A stretch of DNA of 22,170 nt from an uncultured Clostridia bacterium (GTDB taxonomy: Bacteria > Bacillota > Clostridia > Oscillospirales > Acutalibacteraceae), in contig CAMFPJ010000005.1 of assembly GCA_945971755.1 (NCBI GenBank), forward strand, positions 1-22,170. Direction: 5' to 3'. The notes beneath the pieces were generated by a model that worked only from the letters and a program-made list of their open reading frames with translations, made no database searches and was not told where the DNA came from. A program made the position numbers and the translations under genes. Below, piece after piece: positions 1 to 6,382 of the stretch (its first letter is position 1; each line of letters begins with the position of its first letter).

Positions 1-1243
1 AAAAACCGAACAGCGGTTTTAGAAGTAATGCTATTGTAAGTCTGCCGAACAACTCGCCTATTCCTGCAACAGTATTGGCATAGGTACAGCCTAATCCTTG
101 TAATGTATTTCGCAAAACAAACAGGATTGCAACAAGGCTGTAACAAGCACTTATCGCTATCAAATAATGCTTTGAAGCATAGAGCATTTCTTCATTGGGG
201 GTTTTAATAAATAGCCGTACCGCCAGAGGTCCCACAGACATTAACACCGCACTGCACACAACCGAAACACCGATATCAAGCCAAAAAATCTTTTTAACAC
301 TTTTTACAATTCGGTCATACTGCTTTGCACCGAAGTTTTGCGATACGAAAGTCATTGTACCGACGCCTAATCCCGACATTGGAATATTTGTGACTTGTTC
401 AACCCTTGCGGCGGCGGTAAATCCTGCAATTACATTGGCACCGAAACTGTTTATTGCAGTCTGTAACACCATTGAGCCAATAGAAGTAACTGTAAACTGT
501 AACGAAAGCGGAACACCAAGACGCAGTTGATGTAAACTTTCAACACGGGTTGGCAGTAAATCATGAATATGTATTGATAAAATCGGATTGTATTTGAAAA
601 TATATACAGCCGAAAGAACAGCGGCAGTTGATTGTGATATGAATGTTGCCCACGCAGCACCTACAACCCCGAATTTAAATACGCCAACAAAAAGTATGTC
701 AAGCCCTAAATTGACAAACACACTGACAATGAGGAAATAAAGTGGTTTCTTGCTTTCGCCTACGGCACGTGCCAACGCATTAAAATTATTCAAAGACATT
801 TGCACAGGTACGGCATAATACAGAATGTTAATATATGATGCGGACAAGTCAATTATTTCTTCCGGTGTATCTATCAAACGCAAAAGCGGTCGGGAAAGTA
901 TGTGGGCTAACACTACCATTATAAGACCGATTAAAATAGACAGCGAAATACTGTTGGCGGCGTATCTATTCATTTTCTTTTCATTTCTCGCCCCGAAAGA
1001 TTGGGCAACGGGTATTGTAAAACCAGCCGTAAGCCCCAAAGCCGCGCCGATAATAAAACTGTTTATTGAGCCCACATTGCCCACAGCGGCAAGAGCGTTT
1101 GTTCCCACAAAACGCCCCACAATAATATTATCAACTAAATTATAATTGTATTGTAGCATTGAACTTGCCATAATCGGCAAGGCAAACCGCACAATGCTTT
1201 TAACGGGACTACCCGTCAGTAAATCTGTTGTATTTGCTTTCAA
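1..1243 (-). CDS. MATE family multidrug efflux transporter (3' end cut by window edge)
   Basis: Integral membrane antiporter of the MATE (NorM/DinF) superfamily, which exports cationic drugs or metabolites using a Na+ or H+ gradient. About 414 codons are present of a usual 440-460, so only the C-terminal part is missing. I translated it by hand from the minus strand. The start is taken as TTG (1241-1243), with GGAG 7 nt upstream. The first helix reads NYNLVDNIIVGRFVG, a typical MATE N-terminal segment. Later come GESKKPLYFLIVSVFVN and PMSGLGVGTMTFVSQNFGA, the latter matching the conserved start of the second MATE half. Many hydrophobic segments of about 20 residues follow one another. It lies 26 nt downstream of a short, apparently split reading frame and probably shares its promoter. 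Substrate cannot be predicted. Family call is secure. Confidence 0.88.
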   Translation of the reverse strand, partial: MKANTTDLLTGSPVKSIVRFALPIMASSMLQYNYNLVDNIIVGRFVGTNALAAVGNVGSINSFIIGAALGLTAGFTIPVAQSFGARNEKKMNRYAANSISLSILIGLIMVVLAHILSRPLLRLIDTPEEIIDLSASYINILYYAVPVQMSLNNFNALARAVGESKKPLYFLIVSVFVNLGLDILFVGVFKFGVVGAAWATFISQSTAAVLSAVYIFKYNPILSIHIHDLLPTRVESLHQLRLGVPLSLQFTVTSIGSMVLQTAINSFGANVIAGFTAAARVEQVTNIPMSGLGVGTMTFVSQNFGAKQYDRIVKSVKKIFWLDIGVSVVCSAVLMSVGPLAVRLFIKTPNEEMLYASKHYLIAISACYSLVAILFVLRNTLQGLGCTYANTVAGIGELFGRLTIALLLKPLFGF

Positions 1244-1269
1244 TTTATATCTCCGCCGTTTTATAGTAA

Positions 1270-1493
1270 TTATCTGAATATTTCCATATTTTCCGTATAA
1301 GACTGAATTTTAATTATATCAACGTCTTGTTGGTCGGTTTCGGTATTTTTTGTCAATGCACCGATTAAAAGCATTGGTTGATATTAACACTTGTGCCTGA
1401 GGAAAGCACCGTACAGAGAACAAGTTTTCCGTTTTCTTCACACAATTCAAAGGATTTAATATGTTCTTTGATATTGACTTCTTTTGCTACCAT
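1270..1493 (-). pseudogene. Small split reading frame upstream of the MATE gene (frameshift candidate)
   Basis: Not recognised. An ATG at 1491-1493 has an AGG ribosome site 7 nt upstream and opens a 42-residue frame (begins MVAKEVNIKEHIKSF) ending at TAA 1365-1367. A second frame, -1 relative to the first, overlaps its end by 10 nt: ATG at 1372-1374, 34 residues (begins MLLIGALTKNTETDQ), ending at 1270. Joined by a -1 shift they would give a single protein of about 74 residues. Both halves have a charged, coding-like composition. The pair may therefore be a gene broken by a one-base indel, a sequencing error, or two translationally coupled small genes. A TTGAAA-N17-TAGAAT promoter stands upstream and the MATE gene follows by 26 nt, suggesting one transcript. 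Confidence 0.45.
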
Positions 1494-1522
1494 AGTGAGA
1501 CCTCACATAACATATTTACAGT

Positions 1523-1551
1523 ATTCTACTACAATTCGTCAATGATTTCAA
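1523..1551 (-). promoter_or_regulatory. Promoter for small ORF and MATE gene
   Basis: On the minus strand, TTGAAA (1546-1551) and TAGAAT (1523-1528) are separated by 17 nt, a good sigma-A-type promoter. Its -10 box is 29 nt upstream of the small ORF's ATG. Confidence 0.5.
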
Positions 1552-1710
1552 TAATTATTATTCCCCAACATTGACAGTGTTGTGTACATATCCTTGTACT
1601 TTAAGTTTAAGTGCGAGGATTTTTTAATGCAAAATTTTTAAGTAAAGGAAGTGAAAAAATGCTTTAGCAAACCAACCGAAAAAGCAGTAAAAAAGCGTGG
1701 CATAAGTCTT

Positions 1711-1864
1711 AACAAGCATTGAATTTGTGCATACAAATTCTACTTGTTAGGGGTGTCTCGCCTGCCGGCTCGGTCAGTGCTTTTGAATGCAAATGCATTC
1801 AAAGGTCTCCACCGGAGACCCGCACCCTAAAACCACAAAAGTCGCACTCCGAAAGGAATGCGAC
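1711..1864. repeat. Cluster of inverted repeats; possible structured RNA or small non-autonomous element
   Basis: Four inverted repeats lie side by side. (1) 1711-1748: AACAAG and GAATTTG, matched by CAAATTC and CTTGTT. (2) 1782-1803: TTTGAATGC, loop AAAT, GCATTCAAA, a perfect 9-bp stem. (3) 1804-1820: GGTCTCC, loop ACC, GGAGACC, a perfect 7-bp stem. (4) 1841-1864: GTCGCA and TCC with a GAAA loop, matched by GGA and TGCGAC. In addition TTA-GGGGTG (from 1747) can pair with CACCC-TAA (about 1822-1829), closing a helix around stems 2 and 3. GC content is higher than the surrounding DNA. The strand is unclear: stem 4 is followed by TTTTGTGGTTTT only when read on the minus strand. Whether this is a folded RNA, a MITE-like repeat or a protein-binding region cannot be told here. 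Confidence 0.5.
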
Positions 1865-1909
1865 GATACATAAAAACTAATAAATTAAATACAAAACTCT
1901 ATTTTAAGC

Positions 1910-1953
1910 AAAAAATTGAGTATTCACAAGTCAAATCCCTTATGAATACTCAA
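1910..1953 (-). terminator. Rho-independent terminator of tRNA-Pro
   Basis: On the minus strand just after the tRNA, an 11-bp stem (TTGAGTATTCA with TGAATACTCAA, 1943-1953 and 1916-1926) is followed by a run of T (1910-1915 on the opposite strand is A-rich). It lies 2 nt beyond the encoded CCA. Confidence 0.8.
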
Positions 1954-1955
1954 TA

Positions 1956-2031
1956 TGGTCCGAGTGGCGAGACTTGAACTCACGGCCTCTTGACCCCCAG
2001 TCAAGCGCGCTACCAGCTGCGCTACACCCGG
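1956..2031 (-). tRNA. tRNA-Pro, anticodon GGG
   Basis: A 76-nt cloverleaf reads cleanly on the minus strand. The acceptor stem CCGGGTG pairs with CACTCGG (one G-T). The D arm is GCGC-loop-GCGC, the anticodon stem CTTGA/TCAAG, and the anticodon loop CTGGGGG, giving GGG, which reads proline CCC/CCU codons. The T arm GTGAG/CTCGC has loop TTCAAGT. Discriminator A73 and CCA are encoded. C1-G72 fits bacterial tRNA-Pro. The gene stands alone, with its own promoter and terminator. Confidence 0.95.
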
Positions 2032-2047
2032 ATAACCAACGGCTAAT

Positions 2048-2076
2048 ATACTACCATATATATTTTGAATTTGCAA
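2048..2076 (-). promoter_or_regulatory. Promoter of tRNA-Pro
   Basis: Minus-strand TTGCAA (2071-2076) and TAGTAT (2048-2053) are separated by 17 nt, with the -10 box about 17 nt ahead of the mature tRNA 5' end. An overlapping TATATT could also serve as the -10. Confidence 0.5.
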
Positions 2077-2117
2077 GCCTTTTTTCGAATTTTTTGAGTT
2101 CTTTTTAGCTTTTTATT

Positions 2118-2146
2118 TTGCATTTGCAGAGTTGATGTGGTATAAT
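2118..2146 (+). promoter_or_regulatory. Promoter of the EEP-family gene
   Basis: A perfect TATAAT (2141-2146) is preceded at 17 nt by a weak TTGCAT (2118-2123). A TGTGG stretch lies just before the -10. The start codon is 43 nt downstream. Confidence 0.5.
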
Positions 2147-2189
2147 AACCTCACGAAGCAAGATACAAATAACATTAGAGGTGTTATAT

Positions 2190-3110
2190 ATGAAAAAGAT
2201 AATTAAAAGAATAGTTTTGGCATTTATTGCTATTATACTCTCAGTTGTAATTGTTCGGAGCGGACTTATGTTTATTTATTATCCGCATTTCAAACAAAAT
2301 AAGAAAGCTCGTGAAATTCAGTATCCTCAAGAGTCTGTTTCAGCAGGCGAAATCAGAGTAATGAGCTGCAATCTCCGTTGCATTAATCCCACAGATTTAG
2401 GAAAAAAGAACTGGTTTTACCGAGCAGACCTCGTTTTGAACGGAATTGAAAAAGAGTATCCCGGTGTAATCGGCTTCCAAGAAGCAACAAAATGGCAGTA
2501 CAAATATCTTTGTGACACTCTCCCACAGTATGACTCCGTAATTACATACCGTGATAATGCGTTCAATTCCGAAGGCTGCCCTGTATTTTACCGAACAGAC
2601 CTTTATAAACTCATTGAAAAAGGTTCCTTTTGGCTTTCTGAAACTCCTGACCAAATGAGTAAAGACTGGGGTGCCGCTTGTTACAGAATTTGCAGTTATG
2701 TAATACTTGAGGATATTTTTTCCGCAAAGCAATTTGTTGTTTTTAACACTCATCTTGATCATGTTAGTGATGAAGCCAGAATTAACGGGATTGCAGTAGT
2801 CCTTGAGAAAATCAAAGAGTTTGGTTCACTTCCTTCACTGATTATGGGTGACTTTAACGCAGAAGAAGATTCAGAAACATATAGAGCTGTTACTGAAAAC
2901 TTCCTTGATGCAAAATATCAAACTAAAAACACAATGACAAGTTGCACTTACCAAAATTTCGGTGAAGCTTTAGACAGAAATTGTATTGATTACTTTATGA
3001 TTTCAAAAGAGGGTATTACAGTTAATTCATATAAGGTTTTAACTGATACTTATAATGGAGTTTACCCAAGCGACCACTTCCAACTTTTTACAAGTTTAAC
3101 CCTTGATTAA
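2190..3110 (+). CDS. Membrane-anchored endonuclease/exonuclease/phosphatase-family protein
   Basis: A 306-residue protein of the EEP (DNase I-like) superfamily, metal-dependent phosphodiesterases acting on nucleic acids, phosphoinositides or phospholipids. Residues about 8-29 form a single hydrophobic helix, so the catalytic domain is probably tethered outside the cell. Superfamily motifs are in order: SCNLR (Asn61), GFQEA (metal-binding Glu98), NTHLDH (His188), MGDFNAEEDS (Asp221, Asn223), LDRNCIDYFM, and SDHF (Asp295, His296). All key catalytic residues are therefore present. The start is ATG 2190 with GAGG 8 nt upstream; an in-frame GTG at 2181 overlaps that ribosome site and was not chosen. 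It is a single-gene unit with its own promoter and terminator. The substrate is unknown; a secreted nuclease and a sphingomyelinase-like lipase are both possible. Confidence 0.85.
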   Translation: MKKIIKRIVLAFIAIILSVVIVRSGLMFIYYPHFKQNKKAREIQYPQESVSAGEIRVMSCNLRCINPTDLGKKNWFYRADLVLNGIEKEYPGVIGFQEATKWQYKYLCDTLPQYDSVITYRDNAFNSEGCPVFYRTDLYKLIEKGSFWLSETPDQMSKDWGAACYRICSYVILEDIFSAKQFVVFNTHLDHVSDEARINGIAVVLEKIKEFGSLPSLIMGDFNAEEDSETYRAVTENFLDAKYQTKNTMTSCTYQNFGEALDRNCIDYFMISKEGITVNSYKVLTDTYNGVYPSDHFQLFTSLTLD

Positions 3111-3115
3111 CTGAA

Positions 3116-3145
3116 AGAGCCGAGTTCTCTCGGCTCTAAATTTTT
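3116..3145 (+). terminator. Rho-independent terminator after the EEP gene
   Basis: AGAGCCGAG, loop TTCT, CTCGGCTCT: a perfect 9-bp GC-rich stem followed by AAATTTTT. It begins 6 nt after the stop codon and ends just before the next promoter. Confidence 0.85.
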
Positions 3146-3149
3146 CCGT

Positions 3150-3178
3150 TTGACAAACGAACATTTGTTCTGTATAAT
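3150..3178 (+). promoter_or_regulatory. Consensus promoter of the Y-family polymerase gene
   Basis: TTGACA (3150-3155) and TATAAT (3173-3178) match both sigma-A hexamers exactly and are spaced by the ideal 17 nt. Such a strong promoter needs a repressor, and a LexA-type operator fills the spacer. Confidence 0.85.
3158..3171 (+). promoter_or_regulatory. LexA (SOS) box
   Basis: CGAACATTTGTTCT fits the Gram-positive LexA operator core GAAC-N4-GTTC. It occupies the -35/-10 spacer, where bound LexA would block RNA polymerase. This predicts DNA-damage induction of the downstream polymerase gene. Confidence 0.8.
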
Positions 3179-3201
3179 TATTTCATAAAGTAGGTGATAA
3201 T

Positions 3202-4443
3202 ACGGAACGAGTAATACTTCATTGTGATTTGAATAATTTTTATGCTTCGGCAGAATGCTCTCGAAATCCTGAACTTTTGGGAAAACCTTTAGCGGTTTGC
3301 GGAAATGAAAAAGACCGCCACGGAATAGTTTTAGCAAAATCTATGGAAGCTAAAAAGTTTGACATTAAAACAGGCGATAAAATATCTGAAGCAAAAATAA
3401 AATGCAGAAATTTAATAGTAGTAAACCCTGACTTTGACCTTTACTTAAAGCTCTCTCGAAAAGTAAGAGAAATTTATAAAGAATACACCGATATGATTGA
3501 GCCTTTCGGAATTGACGAAGCTTGGCTTGACGTTACAGGAAGTGTCAGATTGTTTGGAAATGGCGAAGATATCGCTAATGAACTTCGCAAAAGAGTAAAG
3601 GCAGAAACAGGAATGACTATTTCCGTTGGTGTGTCATTTTGTAAGGCTTTTGCAAAACTCGGAAGCGATATGAAAAAGCCTGACGCAGTAACTGTAATAT
3701 CAAAAGAGAATTTTCAAAGTAAGGTTTGGCTTCTGCCGGTTGGAGATTTGCTTTTTGCCGGCAGAAGCACGGTGGAAACACTAAAAAAATTCGGAATTTA
3801 TACCGTTGGAGAATTTGCGGCTTCTTCACCCGATTTTGCAAGGAAAATTTTGGGAAAAAACGGATACGGACTTTGGCTTGTTGCAAAAGGGCTTGACGCA
3901 TCTCCCGTAGCTTATATGGGCGAACGGTCGCCGATTAAAAGCATAGGCAGGGGAATTACGTGCGTGGACAGCCTAAAAAACGATGAGGAGGTTATTAGAG
4001 TTATTCATGAACTATCTTCACTTGTCTCGGAAAAACTTGTTTTAGAGCGGTTAGAGGCCAATTCCATGCAGATTATAATTAAAACAGATGACCTTGACGT
4101 TAAAGTATATTCATCCAACTTTATTTTTCCTACTGATAACAAAACAGAAATAACCGAAAAGGCTGTAGAAATCTTTTTAAAAAATTTCGTATGGGCAAAA
4201 AATATTCGTGCGGTAACAGTTAGAACATTTAATTTAATCGGTTCTTCAGCTCCACAACAAATTGAACTGGGTTACGATATGGCACGGCGCGAAAAGTTAA
4301 ATAATGCAGAGGGAGCATCAATTTCAATTAAAGAGCGCTACGGTAAAAATACATTGTTCGCAGGATGTAGGCTTAAGGGAACAAAAATACCGTCGGAAAA
4401 ACCTGAATACTCGGTTCTTCCGACGTCATCTTTCGGCATTTAA
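3202..4443 (+). CDS. dinB: Y-family translesion DNA polymerase (DinB/Pol IV type), apparent ACG start
   Basis: Error-prone polymerase that copies past damaged bases. Read from codon 3202 the protein is 413 residues and begins (M)ERVILHCDLNNFYASAE, the usual N-terminus of clostridial members. The catalytic carboxylates are Asp9 (HCD) and Asp105/Glu106 (GIDEAWLD), the same spacing as in well-studied Dpo4. The C-terminal little-finger region extends to about residue 405. Codon 3202-3204 is ACG, not ATG. AGG lies 7 nt upstream (3192-3194), exactly where an ATG would be served. No ATG, GTG or TTG lies in frame before the catalytic Asp9; the first is TTG at 3229, which would remove it. So the gene either starts at ACG, is crippled, or carries a base error. 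Transcription is predicted to be SOS-controlled. Its stop codon abuts the stop of the convergent ABC-F gene. Confidence 0.85.
   Translation, partial: TERVILHCDLNNFYASAECSRNPELLGKPLAVCGNEKDRHGIVLAKSMEAKKFDIKTGDKISEAKIKCRNLIVVNPDFDLYLKLSRKVREIYKEYTDMIEPFGIDEAWLDVTGSVRLFGNGEDIANELRKRVKAETGMTISVGVSFCKAFAKLGSDMKKPDAVTVISKENFQSKVWLLPVGDLLFAGRSTVETLKKFGIYTVGEFAASSPDFARKILGKNGYGLWLVAKGLDASPVAYMGERSPIKSIGRGITCVDSLKNDEEVIRVIHELSSLVSEKLVLERLEANSMQIIIKTDDLDVKVYSSNFIFPTDNKTEITEKAVEIFLKNFVWAKNIRAVTVRTFNLIGSSAPQQIELGYDMARREKLNNAEGASISIKERYGKNTLFAGCRLKGTKIPSEKPEYSVLPTSSFGI
4383..4425 (-). terminator. Terminator of the ABC-F gene, inside the dinB coding sequence
   Basis: On the minus strand CGTCGGAAGAACC, a 9-nt loop, and GGTTTTTCCGACG form a 13-bp stem with one G-T pair (4391-4425). 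It is followed by GTA and five T (4383-4387). It lies 19 nt beyond the ABC-F stop codon and is built from sense codons of the last 20 or so residues of dinB. On the plus strand it has no useful T run. Confidence 0.65.
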
Positions 4444-6330
4444 TTATGAAAGCTCAAGCCATTCCGTTTCAAGTGAATCGAGCGTATCTTGCTTTTCGGA
4501 AATCTGATTAAGAAGTTCTGAAAGTTTAACATAATCGCTGACTACTTCTTGAGAATCAGATAATTTTTTCAGTTCATTTATTTCAGAGTGTAAAGTATTT
4601 ATCTCTTTTTCAAGATTCATGAGCTTTGCTCGGCGTTTTCTGTCCTCCGCTTTGTTTTTGCGGGCGGCGTCATATTCCTTTGCATTTTCGCTTTTTTCTT
4701 TTTGATTATTCTCAATGGCAGGAGATATTTTATGCTCCTTGTAATAATTGTAATTTCCGTTGTAAATAACTGCACCGTTGCCGGTCAATTCAACAATTCT
4801 GTTTGGAACGGAATTCAGAAGATATCGGTCATGGGAAACGCAAATAATTGTACCATTATATTCCCATAAAGCCTTGTCTAAAGCCTCTTTTGCCTTGTAG
4901 TCAAGGTGATTGGTGGGCTCGTCCAATACAAGCACATTTGACCGCTCAAAGGAAATAATACAAAGAACAATTTTTGCTCTGTTGGCGCCTGACATTTCGC
5001 GAACACGCTTAAAAACATCTTCGCCTTCAATGAGAAAACGTGCAAGCATACTGCGAATTTCAAATTCGGTTTTGCTCGGGAATTTTCTGTGAACAGAGTC
5101 AAGAACGGTAGCATTCAAATCAAGTGAAGAAAGTTCTTGATCAAAATATGAAATTTTTACATTACCGCCCCATTTTACAGAGCCTTCATAGGGTATTTTT
5201 TTGAGTATTGCTTTGAGAAAAGAAGATTTACCGATTCCGTTTTTGCCCACAAAAGCAACTTTTTCTCCGCGAAGAATTTCAATATTCAAATTCGTAAATA
5301 ACTTTTTTGCGGTTTCGCCTTTGCCGACCGTAAGCGACATATCTTTACATTCAAGAATTACTTTGTGCGGTTCAATGTCACAGGGAAAAGAAATAACAAG
5401 GTCTTTCGGTTTGGGATTAGGTTTGGCAAGTAATTCAGCCTTTTCCAAAGCTTTAACGCGTGAACCGACGCTGTTTGTGCTACTTGACTTTTCGATGTTG
5501 CGCCTGACATAGTCGCGAAGCTGTTCAAGTTCTCTTTGCTGCTTTTCGTATTCTCTTGTAAGGACTTTAACACGTTCTTCTTTATGGTGTAAAAATGCTG
5601 AATAACTGCCCTTATAGCGGACTAATTCCCCATTTTCAATTTCACAAATATCAGAAGATACAGAGTCAAGAAAATATCTGTCATGGGATACAACAATTAC
5701 TGCACCCTTGTAAGATGAAAGATATTGCTCAAGCCAACCGAGCATTTCAAAATCAAGGTGGTTAGTGGGTTCGTCGAGAATTAAAAGTTCAGGGTTCTGA
5801 ACAAGAATTTTGCACATTGCAAATCTTGTTTTTTCACCGCCTGAAAGCACGGAGATACTGCCGTTAATATCAAAGTTTCCAAAGCCCATTCCGTTGAGAA
5901 CGGTGTTTATTCTCACTTCAGCATTGTGACCGTCAAAAGATTCATAAATATTTGTAAGGCGTTCATATTCTGCCGAAAGTGCGGTGTATTTGTCTCCTTT
6001 TGCGGACGCCATTTTGGAGGATATAAGTTCAATAGCTTTTCTTGTTTCAAAAACCTCTTTAAGTGAATCTTCAATTTCTTCCTTAAGCGTATTTTGTGAA
6101 TTGAGTGCTTCATTTTGCTTCAGGTATCCGATTCTAAGGCCTTTTTTTGCGGAAACAGTGCCGTTGTCATAATCGAGATTTCCGGAGATAATGTTTAACA
6201 GCGTAGATTTACCGACGCCGTTAATTCCGAGCAGACCGATTCTGTCCCTATCGTTAACCGAAAGAGTTACATTTTTAAGTATTGGTTTATCAAGAAAACT
6301 TTTTGAAACAGAATCTAAAGAAATTAACAT
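4444..6330 (-). CDS. ABC-F family ATPase (Uup/EttA-like, ribosome-associated)
   Basis: Soluble protein of 628 residues with two ABC ATPase domains and no membrane segment, the ABC-F layout. Members act on the ribosome in translation, some giving resistance to ribosome-targeting antibiotics. Domain 1: Walker A GINGVGKS (35-42), signature LSGGE (162-166), Walker B LLILDE (182-187), HDRYFLD. The inter-domain linker (about 240-310) is rich in charged residues. Domain 2: Walker A GKNGIGKS (362-369), Walker B VLVLDE (466-471), HDRYLL, but a divergent signature MSGAN (446-450). Residues about 545-625 form a charged coiled coil as in Uup. The ATG has a weak AAGG ribosome site 10 nt upstream. Only 14 nt separate the start from the preceding terminator's T run, so it has no room for a promoter there. 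Whether it is housekeeping or a resistance factor cannot be told. Confidence 0.87.
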   Translation of the reverse strand: MLISLDSVSKSFLDKPILKNVTLSVNDRDRIGLLGINGVGKSTLLNIISGNLDYDNGTVSAKKGLRIGYLKQNEALNSQNTLKEEIEDSLKEVFETRKAIELISSKMASAKGDKYTALSAEYERLTNIYESFDGHNAEVRINTVLNGMGFGNFDINGSISVLSGGEKTRFAMCKILVQNPELLILDEPTNHLDFEMLGWLEQYLSSYKGAVIVVSHDRYFLDSVSSDICEIENGELVRYKGSYSAFLHHKEERVKVLTREYEKQQRELEQLRDYVRRNIEKSSSTNSVGSRVKALEKAELLAKPNPKPKDLVISFPCDIEPHKVILECKDMSLTVGKGETAKKLFTNLNIEILRGEKVAFVGKNGIGKSSFLKAILKKIPYEGSVKWGGNVKISYFDQELSSLDLNATVLDSVHRKFPSKTEFEIRSMLARFLIEGEDVFKRVREMSGANRAKIVLCIISFERSNVLVLDEPTNHLDYKAKEALDKALWEYNGTIICVSHDRYLLNSVPNRIVELTGNGAVIYNGNYNYYKEHKISPAIENNQKEKSENAKEYDAARKNKAEDRKRRAKLMNLEKEINTLHSEINELKKLSDSQEVVSDYVKLSELLNQISEKQDTLDSLETEWLELS

Positions 6331-6344
6331 AATTTTTTTACCTT

Positions 6345-6372
6345 AAAAAACGGGACTTAAAAGCCCCGTTTT
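6345..6372 (-). terminator. Terminator after the FAD-protein gene, directly ahead of the ABC-F start
   Basis: On the minus strand AAAACGGGGC pairs with GTCCCGTTTT (10 bp with one G-T) and runs into a T stretch (6345-6350). It begins 10 nt after the FAD-protein stop codon and ends 14 nt before the ABC-F start. Readthrough would be needed for ABC-F unless a promoter lies within the upstream gene. Confidence 0.75.
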
Positions 6373-6382
6373 ATTTATCAAA

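Larger units (their letters stand above)
1494..1955. other. Gene-free stretch between the MATE operon and tRNA-Pro
   Basis: No convincing protein gene is visible on either strand over about 460 bp. It holds the MATE-side promoter (1523-1551), a strong ribosome site followed by a two-codon frame (ATG CTT TAG, 1659-1667), a cluster of perfect inverted repeats (1711-1864), and the terminator of tRNA-Pro (1910-1953). The rest is AT-rich with no recognised signal. Confidence 0.7.

Noticed and set aside
1711..1864. CRISPR-like or attC-like array
   Set aside because: The hairpins differ from each other in sequence, there is no regular spacer pattern, and no cas or integrase gene is nearby.
1956..2031. 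tRNA-Pro as an integration site for a mobile element
   Set aside because: No integrase, no second copy of the tRNA 3' end in the window, and normal tRNA promoter and terminator are in place.
3229..4443. TTG at 3229 as start of the Y-family polymerase
   Set aside because: It lacks a suitable ribosome site and removes catalytic Asp9 and the first beta strand, all of which are encoded in frame just upstream.
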